Of a stretch of DNA of 64,000 bases, positions 51,725 through 63,975 are shown piece by piece. Origin of the DNA: Candidula unifasciata. Lineage: Eukaryota; Mollusca; Gastropoda; Stylommatophora; Geomitridae. A program made the translations under genes and the position numbers. Position 1 is the stretch's first letter. Each line of letters begins with the position of its first letter. The stretch is from positions 268,832-332,831 of the forward strand of contig CAJHNH020007534.1 of assembly GCA_905116865.2 (NCBI GenBank). Direction: 5' to 3'. The notes below the pieces were generated by a model. The model had not been told where the DNA came from and did not search any database. It worked only from the letters and a program-made list of their open reading frames with translations.

Positions 51725-53185
51725 TGAAATGTCAGTCAGCCATGCCACAGGTGAAAGGAGGCATTGTGTTGTATACAAACATTATTGTAACCATGATAGC
51801 GTATACTGTGCTATATGTAAACATGACAGGACATTACTGTGCTATATAGAAACATGACAGGACACACTGTGCTATACAGAAACATCAATGTAAACATGAC
51901 AGCACACCACTGTGCTATATAGAAACATTAATGTGAACATGACAGCACAGCACTGTGCTATATAGAAACATTAATGTGAACATGACAGGACACACTGTGC
52001 TATACAGAAACAATAATGTAAACATAACAGGACACACTGTGCTATATGGAAACATTAATGCAAAAATGACAGGATAAAACAGTGCTTTATATAAACATTA
52101 ATGTAAACCTGACAGGACACTACTGTGCTATACAGAAATATTAATGTAAACATGACAAGGCAAACTGTGCTACATAGAAACATTAATGTAAACATGACAG
52201 GACACCAATGTGCTATACAGAAACATTGATGTAAACATGACAAGGCAAACTGTGCTACATAGAAACATTAATGTAAACATGACAGGACACCAATGTGCTA
52301 TACAGAAACATTGATGTAAACATGACAAGGCAAACTGTGCTACATAGAAACATTAATGTAAACATGACAGGACACCACTGTGCTATATAGAATCATGACA
52401 GGACACCGCTGTGCTATACAGAAACATGACAGGACACACTGTGCTATACAGAAATAATAATGTAAACATGACAGGACACACTGTGCTATACACACACAAA
52501 ACAAGGCTAGCAGAAATGACTAGACATACTGTGCTATATGGAAACATTAATGTAAACATGACAGGACACCACTGTGTTATCCAGAAACATTAATGTAAAC
52601 ATGATAGGACACACTTCTATTCAGAAACATTAATGTAAACATGACAGGACACCACTGTGCTATATAGAATCATGACAGGACACCACTGTGCTATACAGAA
52701 ACATGACAGGACACACTGTGCTATACAGAAACAATAATGTAAACATGACAGGACACACTGTGCTATACAAAAACAATAAGAGTAACAGAGATGACTAGAC
52801 ATACTGTGCTATATGGAAACATTAATGTAAACATGATAGGACACCACTGTGTTATCCAGAAACATTATTGTAAACATGATAGGACACACTGCTATACAGA
52901 AACATTAATGTAAACCTGACAGGACACCACTGTGTTATATAGAAACAATGTAAACATGACAGGACACCGCTGTGCTATAAAGAAACAACTTAAGGGTAAC
53001 AGAGATGACTAGACACACTGTGCTATAGAGAAACAAATTCAGGGTAACAGAGATGACTAGACACACTGTGCTATATAGAAACAACTTAAGGGTAACAGAG
53101 ATGACTAGACACACTGTGCTATATAGAAACAAATGTAATGATAACAGGGATGACAGAACACACTTTGCTATACAGAAACAACTGC
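51725..53185 (+). repeat. About 42-bp minisatellite, more than 30 copies
   Basis: The unit is near AAACATTAATGTAAACATGA plus CAGGACACACTGTGCTATACAG. There are shorter deletion variants (CAGAAACATGACAGGACAC) and a variant with ACTTAAGGGTAACAGAGATG at the right end. Confidence 0.95.
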
Positions 53186-53348
53186 ACAACAACATCCCTT
53201 TTACAATGACATCAATCAAAGACAACCCATTGAAATACTGTAACTGATCTAATATGCTAATCACACAGCTTATGATACATGATTGGGAATACAAATTGTT
53301 ATATCTAAAACATCATATTATAATTGTACACCTAAACAAAGATAGCTC

Positions 53349-53641
53349 TCCCTGTGTGGATTCCGGGGCCCTGTTATAGGGAAAACAAGAATAGACCTGC
53401 TGCCTAACCAAAAGCATGTAGTAAGAGTTGACTAATTGGGAGCTTCCTTCAAAGTCGAAATGCATTTGCCTGAGAGGCAAGGAACCAACAGTCTACTTAC
53501 AAATGAGTCAGATCTGTCAAACGGACGCACACGCAACACTCAAGTTCTGGAACAGGACTGCAGTCCAGAAGTGGACCAACAACCAGAACTTTCTGCCAGA
53601 GTTTACAGCCGGTGTATGTGAAGAAGAAGAACAACAACAAG
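53349..53641 (+). mobile_element. (GAA)-tailed retroposon F2, full length with 9-bp TSD
   Basis: Flanked by AGATAGCTC at 53340-53348 and 53642-53650. Begins TCCCTGTGTGGATTCCGGGG and ends GAAGAAGAAGAACAACAAC. Confidence 0.88.
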
Positions 53642-54049
53642 AGATAGCTCAAACAACTAAATTAGCTGCAATAAATAAGGGAAGTTATTTTTACAGCATA
53701 ATTCTCATGCCTGTAATTATTTATAAATACAGACACAGATAATGCATACATACAGTTACGAACACACCCGCATTCATACATATCGGCCTAACACATCTGA
53801 TTTACACAAACTCCCTACTTAGTCGCTTTTGGCAGGGTGCTTGTTAGGGAGACCAAGAATCTGTTCCCTTCCCCCAACCCTCAAATGGGGGCTCCAGAAT
53901 CCACATGGGAAATTCACAAACCAACAGGCACTGTCACTCACACATCATCAAGGCCTTGCCCACTGGCATAGGCAATCATGCCTCTCCACAATCTGGATCC
54001 GCAACTGCGTGTATCAGTTCATGTGTTGGCACCCCTCCATGCCTTAACA

Positions 54050-54390
54050 AAAGATGTCAAGAATCTTCTCATACTGTCTTCCTGTCTTTCTTTCCACAGA
54101 TCTTTCCAGTGGTCACAATATGTTCTATTTTCACACTTCTCATAACATGACCAAAAAATGATGACTGTCGCCTTCTGATGTTCATGATAAGTTATCTTTA
54201 CGCATTTGCCTCTTTTAAAACATCTGGGTTGATCTTCTTAGCTGTCCAAGGAATTCTAAGAGTTCTTAATTAAAACCACATCTCCGAGGCCTCAAGATAT
54301 TGTTCGGCTTGTTTATTAATTGTCCTGGCATCACAGCCGTATATTAAAACTGGCTCTATATAGCATGCAAGAATTCTTTTCCTAACCTCC
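54050..54390 (-). mobile_element. RTE-like LINE RT C-terminus, minus strand
   Basis: The minus strand reads RILACYIEPVLIYGCDARTI, then LRTLRIPWTAKKINPDVL and RRRQSSFFGHVMRSVKIEHI, with short frame breaks. Clear RT thumb to C-terminal tail of a dead LINE. Confidence 0.75.
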
Positions 54391-54534
54391 AATGTGACAT
54401 GGATTTATTGCATTCACACACAAGTAACAAAATAGTAGTTATTTTTCAACAGAAAATTTTATATGCTTGCAGTCAGGAATATTGCAATCTATGTTGTAAA
54501 AATTTGTGTTGAAATAATTTTTGCAGCAGTTATC

Positions 54535-55440
54535 TGAGCTGGAATCATCTTTGCTGCAAACATCTGTGTTGCAATCATCAGTGATGCAATTACCCATGTT
54601 GCAATCATCAGTGATGCAATTACCCATGTTACAATCATCAGTGATGCAATTACCCATGTTGCAATCATCAGTGATGCAATTACCCATGTTGCAATCATCA
54701 GTGATGCTATTGCCCATGTTGCAAACATCAGTGATGCAATTACCCATGTTGCAATCATCAGTGATGCAATTTCCCATGTTGCAATCATCAGTGATGCAAT
54801 TATCCATGCTGCAATCATCAGTGATGCAATTACCCATGTTGCAATCATCAGTGATGCAATTACCCATGTTGCAATCATCAGTGATGCGATTGCCCATGTT
54901 GCAATCATCAGGGATGCAATTACCCATGTTGCAATCATCAGTGATGCAATTACCCATGTTGCAATCATCAGTGATGAAATTATCCATGTTGCAATCACCA
55001 GTGATGCAATTATACATGTTGCAATCATCACTGATGCAATTATCCATGTTGCAATCATCAGTGGTGCAATTACCAATGTTGCAATCATCAGTGATGCAAT
55101 TACCCATGTTGCAATCATCAGCGATGCAATTATCCATGTTGCAATTATCCATGTTGCAATCATCAGGGATGCAATTATCCATATTGCAATCAGTGATGCA
55201 GTTATCCATGTTGCAATCATCAGTGATGAAATTATCCATGTTGCAATCATCAGTGATGCAATTATCCATGTTGCAGACATTAGTGATGTAGTTATCCATG
55301 TTGCAGACATCAGTGATGCAGTTATCCATGTTGTGGACATCAGTGATGCAATTATCCATGTTGCAGACATCAATGATGCGATTATCCATTGCAGACATCA
55401 ATGATGCAATTATCCATGTTAAAGACGTTAATTATGCAAT
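54535..55440 (+). repeat. 30-bp minisatellite, about 30 copies
   Basis: The unit is GTTGCAATCATCAGTGATGC plus AATTACCCAT. Because it is divisible by three, it leaves at least three frames open for 250-320 codons (repeated MDNCITDDCN on the minus strand). It is read as a repeat, not a gene. Confidence 0.95.
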
Positions 55441-55969
55441 TATCTATGTTGCAGCCACATCTGCTGAAAATATTCCTGTTTCAATCAGCAATGCTACAAG
55501 AATCTTGTTGCAGTCATCTATTTTACAATTATTTAAGCTGCAAACAATAATTTATTTTGCAAAGTTTGGCATGCACACAGACATACATTCCCCATCTAGA
55601 GACACACACTCAAGCTAAACACACATACACCAAGCTAAGCTGCTCCAAAACACACACACTATCACTTTCACACAGCTTCATACGACTACACACATAACCA
55701 GTGTCAATCTCTAAATCACATATACATACACACTCCATTTTACAAACCATCACACACACATACAGTCTCAGACCTATACAACTACATACAACTACAACAT
55801 ACTTACATATGTACGGACATACTCAGAATAACACACAGAAACAATAGTGACTTACAAAATCAGAGCTGTAGACCCAACACACAAAAACCACATATTTAAA
55901 GCTACAAAACACTAATAAAGGATATACAATATTAATCAACAAAAATGTTACGACCTCTTCTTCACAATC

Positions 55970-56280
55970 AGGGGATGATACGTTGGTCTGGCTACTTAGT
56001 GATCTTCTTGAAGTCTCTGAGGAAATCCACTTAGAGATATCAGTTTCATTTTTGTGCCAGCACACTCTGGAGTAAGAGGGAAAGAACAAGCAGACTGGCT
56101 TACTGGCAGAGCCATGGAAGGACAGAGGGGGAAAGGGGGGGGGGGGGATATAGATAAGCAATGGACTGGGCAGCTGTTCTCAATGAGTAGGAAAATCAAA
56201 AGAATGGGGGGGGGGGGGGAGCAGCAATCTTGACAAGACTACAGGAACTTTATTTCAAAAGAGCTGTTACCAGACATGAA
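55970..56280 (+). mobile_element. LINE RNase H fragment (decayed)
   Basis: Reads DTLVWLLSDLLEVSEEIHLE, then FIFVPAHSGVRGKEQADWLT (P-x-H-S-G-V-x-G-x-E-x-A-D), a typical RNase H end. A poly-G run interrupts it. Confidence 0.65.
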
Positions 56281-56374
56281 CACTATACAGGGAGCCACAC
56301 ACACACACAAAAACAGTAAACCAAATTAGAACCAGTGTTTCAGTTGCCATATACTGAGAGATATATCAAAGATG

Positions 56375-56790
56375 GGATCTGTGTGCTTATCGACTTTTGT
56401 CCGATGTGATATCCAGGTGCTTATCAACTTGTCCTTGTCTGATGTGCAATCCGGGTGCTTATCGACTTGTCCGATGTGCAATCCAGGTGCTTATCGACTT
56501 GTCCGATGTGATATCCAGGTGCTTATCAACTTGTCCTTGTCTGATGTGCAATCCGGGTGCTTATCGACTTGTCCGATGTGATATCCAGGTGCTTATCAAC
56601 TTGTCCGATGTGATATCCAGGTGCTTATCAACTTGTCCTTGTCTGATGTGCAATCCGGGTGCTTATCGACTTGTCCGATGTGATATCCAGGTGCTTATCA
56701 ACTTGTCCTTGTCCGATGTGATATCCAGGTGCTTATCAACTTGTCTTATGTGCAGTCCAGGTGCTTATCGACTTGTCTGATGTGCAATGA
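56375..56790 (+). repeat. Minisatellite of 29- and 36-bp units
   Basis: GATATCCAGGTGCTTATCAA plus CTTGTCC(TTGTC)(C/T)GATGTG alternates with a GCAATCCGGGTGCTTATCGA variant, giving higher-order units. Confidence 0.92.
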
Positions 56791-56849
56791 TGCATGATCA
56801 GTCGATTACCTAACTAAGTTATTGATCTGTGAGTGCTACCATTCAGATG

Positions 56850-56990
56850 AATGTTCCTCCACACACATGTCCCAAAAACCCTTGTTCAACTTTAGGTTAT
56901 ATTAGGGACCCTGACATCAGCTCTCATGGGGACTTTAAAATAACCCCCAAAAAATCGTACCATATTGGGGCATAGTCAAGGTAAGTTACT
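56850..56990 (-). mobile_element. F4 retroposon fragment, minus strand
   Basis: TTAGGTTATATTAGGGACCC and the following GGGGACTTTAAAATA resemble the decayed F4 pieces at 3425-3640. Confidence 0.4.
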
Positions 56991-57314
56991 CATCTCTTTA
57001 GAGCAATCGTTCCCTTTTCATGGCCATTTAAATTGTTTGTGATGCAGGGATGCAGACGTACATTCCCACCTGCGTCAGCGCACCAGGACCAAGTTTCAGA
57101 CTGGTTAAAAAGACACATCTACACTTTTACACGGTCATCCTAGAAACAGGTTCTCTATTGCAGTCAGAGCACATCTGCATGAGAGGCAGGAAACCAAGTC
57201 TGCCAATGGTAAATCAGATGTGAAAAATAGATGTGCATGAAAATCACTGAGGTGGCTGGAACACAAACACAATCCAGGCTCTGAACACCAGCCAGGCATT
57301 TTCGCTAGGGTTCA

Positions 57315-57545
57315 CAGTTAGTTAAAAGTTAGTTGCGTATCCTTTACAGGATGTTGCAGAACCAACCCCAGCATTTTTTGGCTGTTGTGGTTTTTCTATG
57401 CAGTAGTTTGCCATTGGCTTTTGGATGGTCGGCTTTTCGATAACACTGTAAAAAACAACGCACTTCCCGCACTGGGATCGAACCTGGCACCCCAGCATTA
57501 TAAAGCGTGCTCGCAACGCCCAAGCCACAAAATGCAGTTAGTAAA
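57315..57545 (-). mobile_element. tRNA-headed SINE F6, minus strand
   Basis: The plus strand begins TTAGTTGCGTATCCTTTACA, the complement of the F6 3' end. It then shows GCAGTAGTTTGCCATTGGCT and a B-box complement GGGATCGAACCTGG. Confidence 0.75.
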
Positions 57546-57689
57546 TAAGAAAAAGAAGACCTCTTGCAGTAGTATGATCCTGATCTCCTTAGTTGTAAAC
57601 AGTCTCTATTGAAATCCAAAGTAAAGCCGTGCGAGTGGTGTATCTTCGTGGCCTCCAGTTTTTTATGATTTACTTAATTCTTACTTACT

Positions 57690-57930
57690 TACTTAGTTGC
57701 TCCTCTTCTACCTTGGGGTGTAGAGGTTTGCTAGAGAGATGTCTCTACCAGCCGTTATTTTTCTGGCTTTGTTCCATTCCAGTCCTCTATCAGTTAGGGA
57801 CTGTCAGATGTTATCTTCCCAGCGGACCTTGGAGGTCTGGTTCCCTGGTTCTTAGCCTCCCATGGCGGCCGATTTTATTCCATTCTGCAAACATGTCCAA
57901 ACCATCGTAACTGTGACTGATCCACAGGAC
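57690..57930 (-). mobile_element. LINE C-terminal fragment
   Basis: The minus strand encodes KVRWEDNI, SLTDRGLEWNKARKITAGRD and ISLANLYTPR, the end of a LINE pol protein. Same family as 47455-47700. Confidence 0.6.
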
Positions 57931-58235
57931 TAGGCATCAAGATCTTGATGTATTGTCTGATTGCGGACTTTGTTCCTTCTTGTCACTTGGATCACCTTTC
58001 TCAGATATCTCATTTCTGAGGCCTGAAGCTGGTTTTTGTGAGCTTTTACCTAATTCATTGCCTTTAATTTACATTCAAAGATGTTGGGTTTCAAATCCAT
58101 ATCACAATGGATATTTATACCTGAGCTTGGTTTCAAGCTCAACATAGCCCCCACCACAAGTAAAGAAGATCAGCATCAGCCATCACCATGAGACCCTTGG
58201 CATATACAAATGTGGGCCAAGCACTTTATACCCAT

Positions 58236-58494
58236 TAGGAGTTGCTGTGGTGTTGCCGGCTAGACGTCCGCCTGCTGATCAGAAGGCCGTGGGTTCGCGT
58301 CCTAATGGAGGGCTTTAAAAAAAATGATATGAACTCCCAGGTCGACCCAGCCTTGAGTGGGTACCAGGTGCAGTCCTGGGAAGCAAAGGCGACTGGCATG
58401 ATGCTAACCACATCACCCACCAAGCGCCGATTGTCTATAAAAATATAGGTCTAGCCCTATACTCAAAAGGAGTGGAAAAGGAACCTTTGCTTTT
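58236..58494 (+). mobile_element. SINE F1, head type a, near full length
   Basis: Head AGTTGCTGTGGTGTTGCCGG, B-box GGGTTCGCGTCC, full body and 3' end AAAAGGAACCTTTGCTTTTA. TATACCCATT / TATACCCAAT at the ends may be a decayed duplication. Confidence 0.85.
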
Positions 58495-58536
58495 ACTATA
58501 TACCCAATGGACCATGGGCGTGAGATGAGGACTTTA

Positions 58537-58835
58537 CCTTCTTCTTCTCGTTCACCAGCTGTACACTCTGGGGGAAAGTTCTGGTTGCTCGTCCATTACC
58601 GAACTGCAGTCCTGCTCCAGAACCTGAGTGTTGCATGTGCATCAGTTTTACAGATCTCATTCTCTTGAATACAGACTGTTGGTTGTTCCCTGCCTCTCCG
58701 GCAGATGCACTCCGACTTCAAAGGAAGCTCCCCAATTAGTCGACTCTTACGACATGCTTTTGGGGAGGCAGTGGGTCTTTTCTTGTTTTCCCCACAATGG
58801 GGCCCCAGAACCCACACGGGGGACCTTTTACATGA
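58537..58835 (-). mobile_element. (GAA)-tailed retroposon F2, minus strand, near full length
   Basis: Starts (plus strand) with TTCTTCTTCTCGTTCACCAG and ends GGGGCCCCAGAACCCACACG, the complement of the F2 5' end. Confidence 0.85.
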
Positions 58836-58939
58836 TGATGATGATTCCCTGTGTGGGTTCCGTGGCCCCATTTTGGAGAGTGGTGGGGAGGAAAAGAACA
58901 GCCCTATTGGCATACTGACAAGCATGTACTAAAAGGTGA

Positions 58940-59200
58940 CTTTGTCATTGCGTTCAAAGGGCAGACAATTCTGGTTGTTCATCCACTTCTGGACTTAATC
59001 CTGTTCCAGAAATTGAGGGTTGCGTGCACATCCATTTCACAGGCCTGACTCATTTGTTGGCTACTTGCCTCTCGTGCAGATGTATTCCCGACTTCAAAGC
59101 CAGCTTCTAATTAATCAACTCTTATGACACGCTTGTTGGAAAGGCAGCGAGTCTCTTCTTGTTTTCCCTAAAATAGAACCCTTAAACCCACACGGGGAGT
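58940..59200 (-). mobile_element. F2 retroposon, minus strand, diverged
   Basis: Complement of F2 including TCTGGTTGTTCATCCACTTC and AACCCTTAAACCCACACGGGG. A further plus-strand F2-like piece follows at 59215-59350. Confidence 0.7.
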
Positions 59201-59914
59201 AAAAAGAGACTAAATTAGGGGTGCTTCCTTCACAGTCAGAGTGCAAGGAACCAAGTCTGCATTTACATAAGCCAGATATGTTGAAAAAAAAGGACGAACA
59301 TGCAAACTTCAAGTTCTGCAACAAAGCCAAAGACCAGAAATGGACAAACAGCCAGTTAACGTTAAAAATAAAAAGCTTGTGTTCTACTCTTTAAAGAATT
59401 GAAACAAATATTTTAATTACATGTAATAAAATCTTCCTTGATAAATACAAACAGAGTACTTACAGTAACCAATATACATTTAATTACCGAAAATAATAAT
59501 ATAATATAAATAACAGCTACGGCGATGTACAAGTGTGGCACATTCGGAACATCAGACAAATATTACTTGTCTGCCTTCGTGGTTATAATTTTTGTATATG
59601 GATACCATTGTCTTATCTCTTCACATACAGGATTCATGACAAATATACATTTGTTTTAATTAATGCAGAGGAAAAAATACGTTGCACAATTCATGGCACC
59701 TGTGGCATGGGTGTTATGAGCATGCTTTGTAATTCCGAGAGATCCAGCAGACCACTTTTATAATTTGATCATTCTCTTTAACGGGTGTCTGTGCTTTGAA
59801 ATTCTGAGATACCTGGTTCAATTCCAGGTGCAGGTGATTTGGTGACAGACTGCTTTGCATTGATTTCAACATGAAGGCTGACCTTTCAGAAAGCAAAGGC
59901 AAACTATTTAGTTG

Positions 59915-60150
59915 CATATCCTTTACAGGACGTTGCAGAACCAACCCTAACAGCCCCTGGCTGCTGTGTGGTTTCTCTAGGCAATTTACGTCCAGTAGTT
60001 TGCCATTGCTTTCTGGACGGTCGGCTTTCTTGATACCACGGTCGAAACCAATGCAAGGCGCATCGCCCGCAGCTGGGATCGAACCCGGCATCCCAGCATT
60101 GCGAAGCGTTCGCATCGACTTAGCCACAGAGCTGACAAAGGCAAACTACT
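59915..60150 (-). mobile_element. tRNA-headed SINE F6, minus strand
   Basis: CATATCCTTTACAGGACGTT, then GTCCAGTAGTTTGCCATTGC and GGGATCGAACCCGGCATCCC. An incomplete plus-strand copy of the same family (59790-59915) lies head to head with it. Confidence 0.75.
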
Positions 60151-60414
60151 GAATGTAAAAGATACACAACTAACAGTTTACGATTGTAGCAATGCACCTG
60201 ATGAGACGAGCAAAATATGCCACGCAATTAACTGTGCAAACAGGACATGAATGATACTGGTATTGAGATAGTGGATTTGTGGTGCAGGACGTCAGGAACC
60301 ATGTTGCATGGAGGGAGGAAATCAGGATGTGAATAGGTATAAAGGAGAAAATCCATTGCAGTATGAGCTCAGCGTACAGAAAGAAGAAGTACATTACATA
60401 CATGCGATGGTAGC

Positions 60415-60835
60415 AAGGGTCCTGAAATCCCCTGCTCTAACTATCCTGAAATCCCATGCCCTAACCATCCTGAAATCCCATGCTCTTCCTCTGTTCTAGC
60501 TATCCTGAAATTCCATGCCCTAACCACTCTGAAATCCCATGCCCTAACTATCCTTAAATCCCATGCTCTAGCTATTCTGAAATCCCATGCCCTAACTATC
60601 TTGAAACTCCATGCCCTAACTACCCTGGAATCCCCTGCTCTAACTATCCTGAAATCCCATGCTCTATTTATCCTGAAATCCCATGCCCTAACTACCCTGA
60701 AATCCCATGCTCTAACTATCCTGAAATCCCATGCTCTAACTATCCTGAAATCTATTGCTCTAACTATTCTAAAATCCCATGCCTAACTATCCTGAAATCC
60801 TGTGACCTAATTATCCTGAAATCCCACGCTCTGAC
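60415..60835 (+). repeat. 24-bp minisatellite (CTGAAATCCCATGCTCTAAC TATC), about 17 copies
   Basis: Head-to-tail 24-bp units with a few substitutions and one partial unit at about 60485-60500. Confidence 0.95.
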
Positions 60836-60869
60836 TATGGAAGACTTTTCTCAACTTAAGTGGATCTTC

Positions 60870-61036
60870 CTAGTCAAACTCTCCCATGCCTTCCTATAGC
60901 ACAATATAACTCTCCCATGCCTTCCTATAGCAGAATATAACTCTCCCATGCCTTCCTATAGCAGAATATAACTCTCCCATGCCTTCCCATAGCAGAATAT
61001 AACTCTCCCATGCCTTCCTATAGCAGAATATAACTC
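60870..61036 (+). repeat. 31-bp minisatellite, about 5 copies
   Basis: The unit is CTCCCATGCCTTCCTATAGC plus AGAATATAACT. Confidence 0.95.
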
Positions 61037-61039
61037 TAC

Positions 61040-61475
61040 TGTCTGGCAAGAGGACTGGTGCCAACAAACAGTGCAGTATATTATCTGTGTCAGCATTAAC
61101 TCATACAAGGGTAAAACATTGTTTTGAATACATTTATTTGCTTACATCATTTGACAGTATGCAAGTTTAACTCCTCACCAACAAGCATAAAATACAAGAG
61201 TCATGATAAACATACACATATTTGTTTGTGTCATTTTACAGTTAGTAACTGCAACTCATCATAAAATACTAGAACCTCGATAAACACAGAGCAGAACTGA
61301 TAAGGAGAACTCCTGAAAACAAAGAAAGGCCTTCTTCTTATCAGAAATTCATCTTATCTAGATAAGAATTCAAGCATGAAAAACAGCCAGGGATAAACAG
61401 ACTTCTTCATAACAGAAATTCGCCACATCTGTGATCGCCTTGAGCGGTCTGCACTGTTCCGATTTATTTTGTAAT
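61040..61475. other. Intergenic sequence, nothing recognised
   Basis: AT-rich unique-looking sequence between a minisatellite and a SINE; no exon signals noted. Confidence 0.4.
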
Positions 61476-61477
61476 TT

Positions 61478-61661
61478 TTACCCAGTGGCACCCAGGTCTA
61501 CACAGCCTTGAGTGAGTACCAGGTGCAGTCCTGGGAATTCAAGGCTGCCGGCACGATGCTGACCACATGGCCCACCAAGTGCCAATTGGTGAATAAAATA
61601 CAGGTCTAGCCCTATATGCCCAATACGCCTGAAGCATGGGAAAAGGTCCTTCACTTTTTAA
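61478..61661 (+). mobile_element. SINE F1 body, head lost
   Basis: GGTCTACACAGCCTTGAGTG, GTGCAGTCCTGGGAATTCAA and the 3' signature ACAGGTCTAGCCCTATATGC. Confidence 0.8.
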
Positions 61662-61999
61662 CTGAATTTTCACTCATTAACTACAATGAACAGCTGACAG
61701 CGCAAACATTACACAGTTGGAGAAAAAATTATAAATAAGCAGCAACTCACAATTTTTTTTTTAATATCACAAGAACAAATTTTGTTCAAATATCACAAAA
61801 CAAAAACTAAGTTGGGAATTAAGGATATGTTAACCCCCCCCCCCCTCCCCCCCAAAAAAAATTTGTATTAAATCTGTTGGAAACAATGCTTTCTGTAGGT
61901 ACATACTTGTTAAATATTAAAGGAAAATTAATTTTGGTGGCTAATTTCAACATATTTTCATGGATACTGATTGAAAATATCAGGCAGATGTACTGTGAT

Positions 62000-62185
62000 T
62001 TTCAAGGATATACCCCGTTAGACGACTCCTATGACATGACTGATGGGGAGGCAGTGGTTCTTTTCCTGTTTTGTCCCACAAAAGGACCCCGGAACCCACA
62101 CAGGGAAAAACTATTTTTAAAAAACAATGTTCTAACTGCCCCTTTTAAGGGTAAACGCTGAAAAAGAAGAAGAACAAGAAGAATC
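62000..62185 (-). mobile_element. F2 retroposon fragment, minus strand
   Basis: TATGACATGACTGATGGGGA and CCCCGGAACCCACACAGGGA are the complement of the F2 5' third. A plus-orientation GAA tail follows at 62160-62185. Confidence 0.6.
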
Positions 62186-62189
62186 TCCC

Positions 62190-63535
62190 TCGACACCTGA
62201 AGTGATAAAAAAGGATATTAAGAAGAAGGTGTAGTGCGTAGCCATTTAACTAAGTTTGCGCAGGATTCAAAATGTTGAAAGTCTGGATCGCCACGAGCCT
62301 GAGGATGGAGCCTCAGCATTACATACAAAGCAACTAGCAGGTGATCCGCGTGCCATTTGCTAGTCCTCTGTGGGCCAGATTTGACCTGTGGGCTGCCAGT
62401 TCAATAGCCCTCTTGTAGAGCTTACTCCTGACTGTTTTCTAAGGCAGTCTGTTTTGTTGTTGTTACTGAGTTCATTGTATTTCTTTCATAATTGTCAGTA
62501 TCCTCTCAAGTCTGGAAGACTATTTTAATAAATAACACACCGAAAATAAACACTGAAGTGCTAGATGATAAAATAACATTATTATTCTTTCTTTATTTGC
62601 CTGAAATCTACTGACATCCTCTTCCTGTCACTGTTGATACATAAGATATTCACAAGTTACATCCCATGCTACTCGTCTGCTGCTTTTCTGCCTAGGGTAT
62701 CCCGTCTGTAAGCTTTGGCTGAAAGTTTTAGTTGTTCGTACACATCACCGTCAATGCATAAGACATTCATAAGTGATCTCACTTGCTACCCATCTGCTGT
62801 TTTTATGCCTGTAAGTTTTGGCTGAAAGTTTTTATTGTTCATCCACAAGTGGACTTATGTCTTGTTTCAGAATTGAGTTTTGCATGCACTTCTGTTTTAT
62901 AGATCTGGCTTACACTCCATTTCAATTTTTACTGTCCTTCTGCATGTTTCCTTGTGTCGTCAACATCTGGTTTTTTTCCCCCATCTTCCATCCATCAGAG
63001 AACTGTCTTTGCCAAAGTGTTATCAGGCATTCTGCAAACATGTTGACCTGGAATAAGTTGTATATTTCCTGAAATTCTGTCTCTTGTACACATTGCAGAA
63101 TTTTTTTTTTAAAGATTATTTTCCAGTTTTTGTTAACCTTTATGTGGCATATTCAGGGAAGTCTTGGATGTTCTGTTGTCTTGGGCAACATTTCACTTGG
63201 CTGATACAAAACTGTTACATTTTAAATACATGAAAAATAACAGTATAATTAGACAATTTCAAAGCCAGGTGTATGTCAATACAGAGGTGGCAAACATGAC
63301 AATACAGTCAGTTCAACCAGCCTAATTCTACAGATACTGACAAAATCTAAACCCAAAAAATATGGCATTAATGACCTGAGTACAAAAATACATCAATTCT
63401 TTTCAAATACTCGGCTTTATCAACAAAAAAGCTACTCTAAACTTTAACATCCTTTTTCTTCTAACAACCAAAAGCGAGTTTCTTAAAAACTTTGAGCTAG
63501 GGAAAAAAAACCATGGAACAAATAGTAAACTGATT
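62190..63535. other. Intergenic / 3' flank of the V-ATPase gene
   Basis: AT-rich sequence containing scattered minus-strand F2 pieces (about 62690-62900) and a LINE-like scrap near 62980-63060. Several TTTATT motifs (AATAAA on the minus strand, e.g. near 62592) could serve the V-ATPase transcript. Confidence 0.35.
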
Positions 63536-63697
63536 CTAAAATATTGGAATGTAACTGTCGATTTTAGCTCTGTGTCTCTGAGCCACACATTCTGCGATCC
63601 AGATAATGTTTCTGATTTCCTGCTCCTTGAGACGAACGTAGGCGTAGAACACACCAAATTGGAACTGCTGCATGAAAGCCTTTTTCATGAGGTGTAC
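63536..63697 (-). CDS. ATP6V0D1: V-ATPase V0 subunit d, last exon (partial gene)
   Basis: The minus-strand acceptor TATTTGCTTCAG opens [20 protein letters not shown], then [20 protein letters not shown] and [13 protein letters not shown] with TAG at 63536-63538. This is the nearly invariant C-terminus of eukaryotic V-ATPase subunit d (F-G-V-F-Y-A-x-V-K-L-K-E-Q-E...[16 protein letters not shown]). In the family, this subunit sits on top of the membrane c-ring and couples the V1 stalk to proton pumping. Only this exon (54 codons with stop) is in the window; the rest lies beyond 64000. Chordate d1/d2 paralogy cannot be assigned, so the symbol is by family. Confidence 0.95.
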   Translation of the reverse strand, partial: VHLMKKAFMQQFQFGVFYAYVRLKEQEIRNIIWIAECVAQRHRAKIDSYIPIF

Positions 63698-63719
63698 CTG
63701 AAGCAAATACAGATGTTCA

Positions 63720-63975
63720 AAAAATAACAAAAAATTTAATGCTGAATAAATAAAAGGAAAAACAGATGCTGAATAAATAAAGAAAAATTCAGATGTTGAA
63801 TAGATAAAAGGAAAATACAGATGCTGAACAGATAAAAAGAAATTCAGACTTTGAATAGATTAAAAGAAATACAGATGTTAAATAGATAAAAGGAAAATAT
63901 AGATGCTGCATTAAAAAAAAAAAAAAATACAAATGTTGAATAGATAAAAAAGGAATATTGACGCTAAATAACAGG
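63720..63975 (+). repeat. About 29-bp tandem repeat in V-ATPase intron
   Basis: About nine units of CAGATGYTGAATAGATAAAA plus GGAAAATA, starting about 25 bp from the splice acceptor of the last exon. Confidence 0.92.

Noticed and set aside
51725..53185. Possible CRISPR array (regular repeats)
   Set aside because: Units are tandem with no unique spacers, and the setting is an animal genome.
54439..55401. 320-codon frame of MDNCITDDCN repeats
   Set aside because: A 30-bp minisatellite that is equally open in other frames; no sign of codon-level selection between units.
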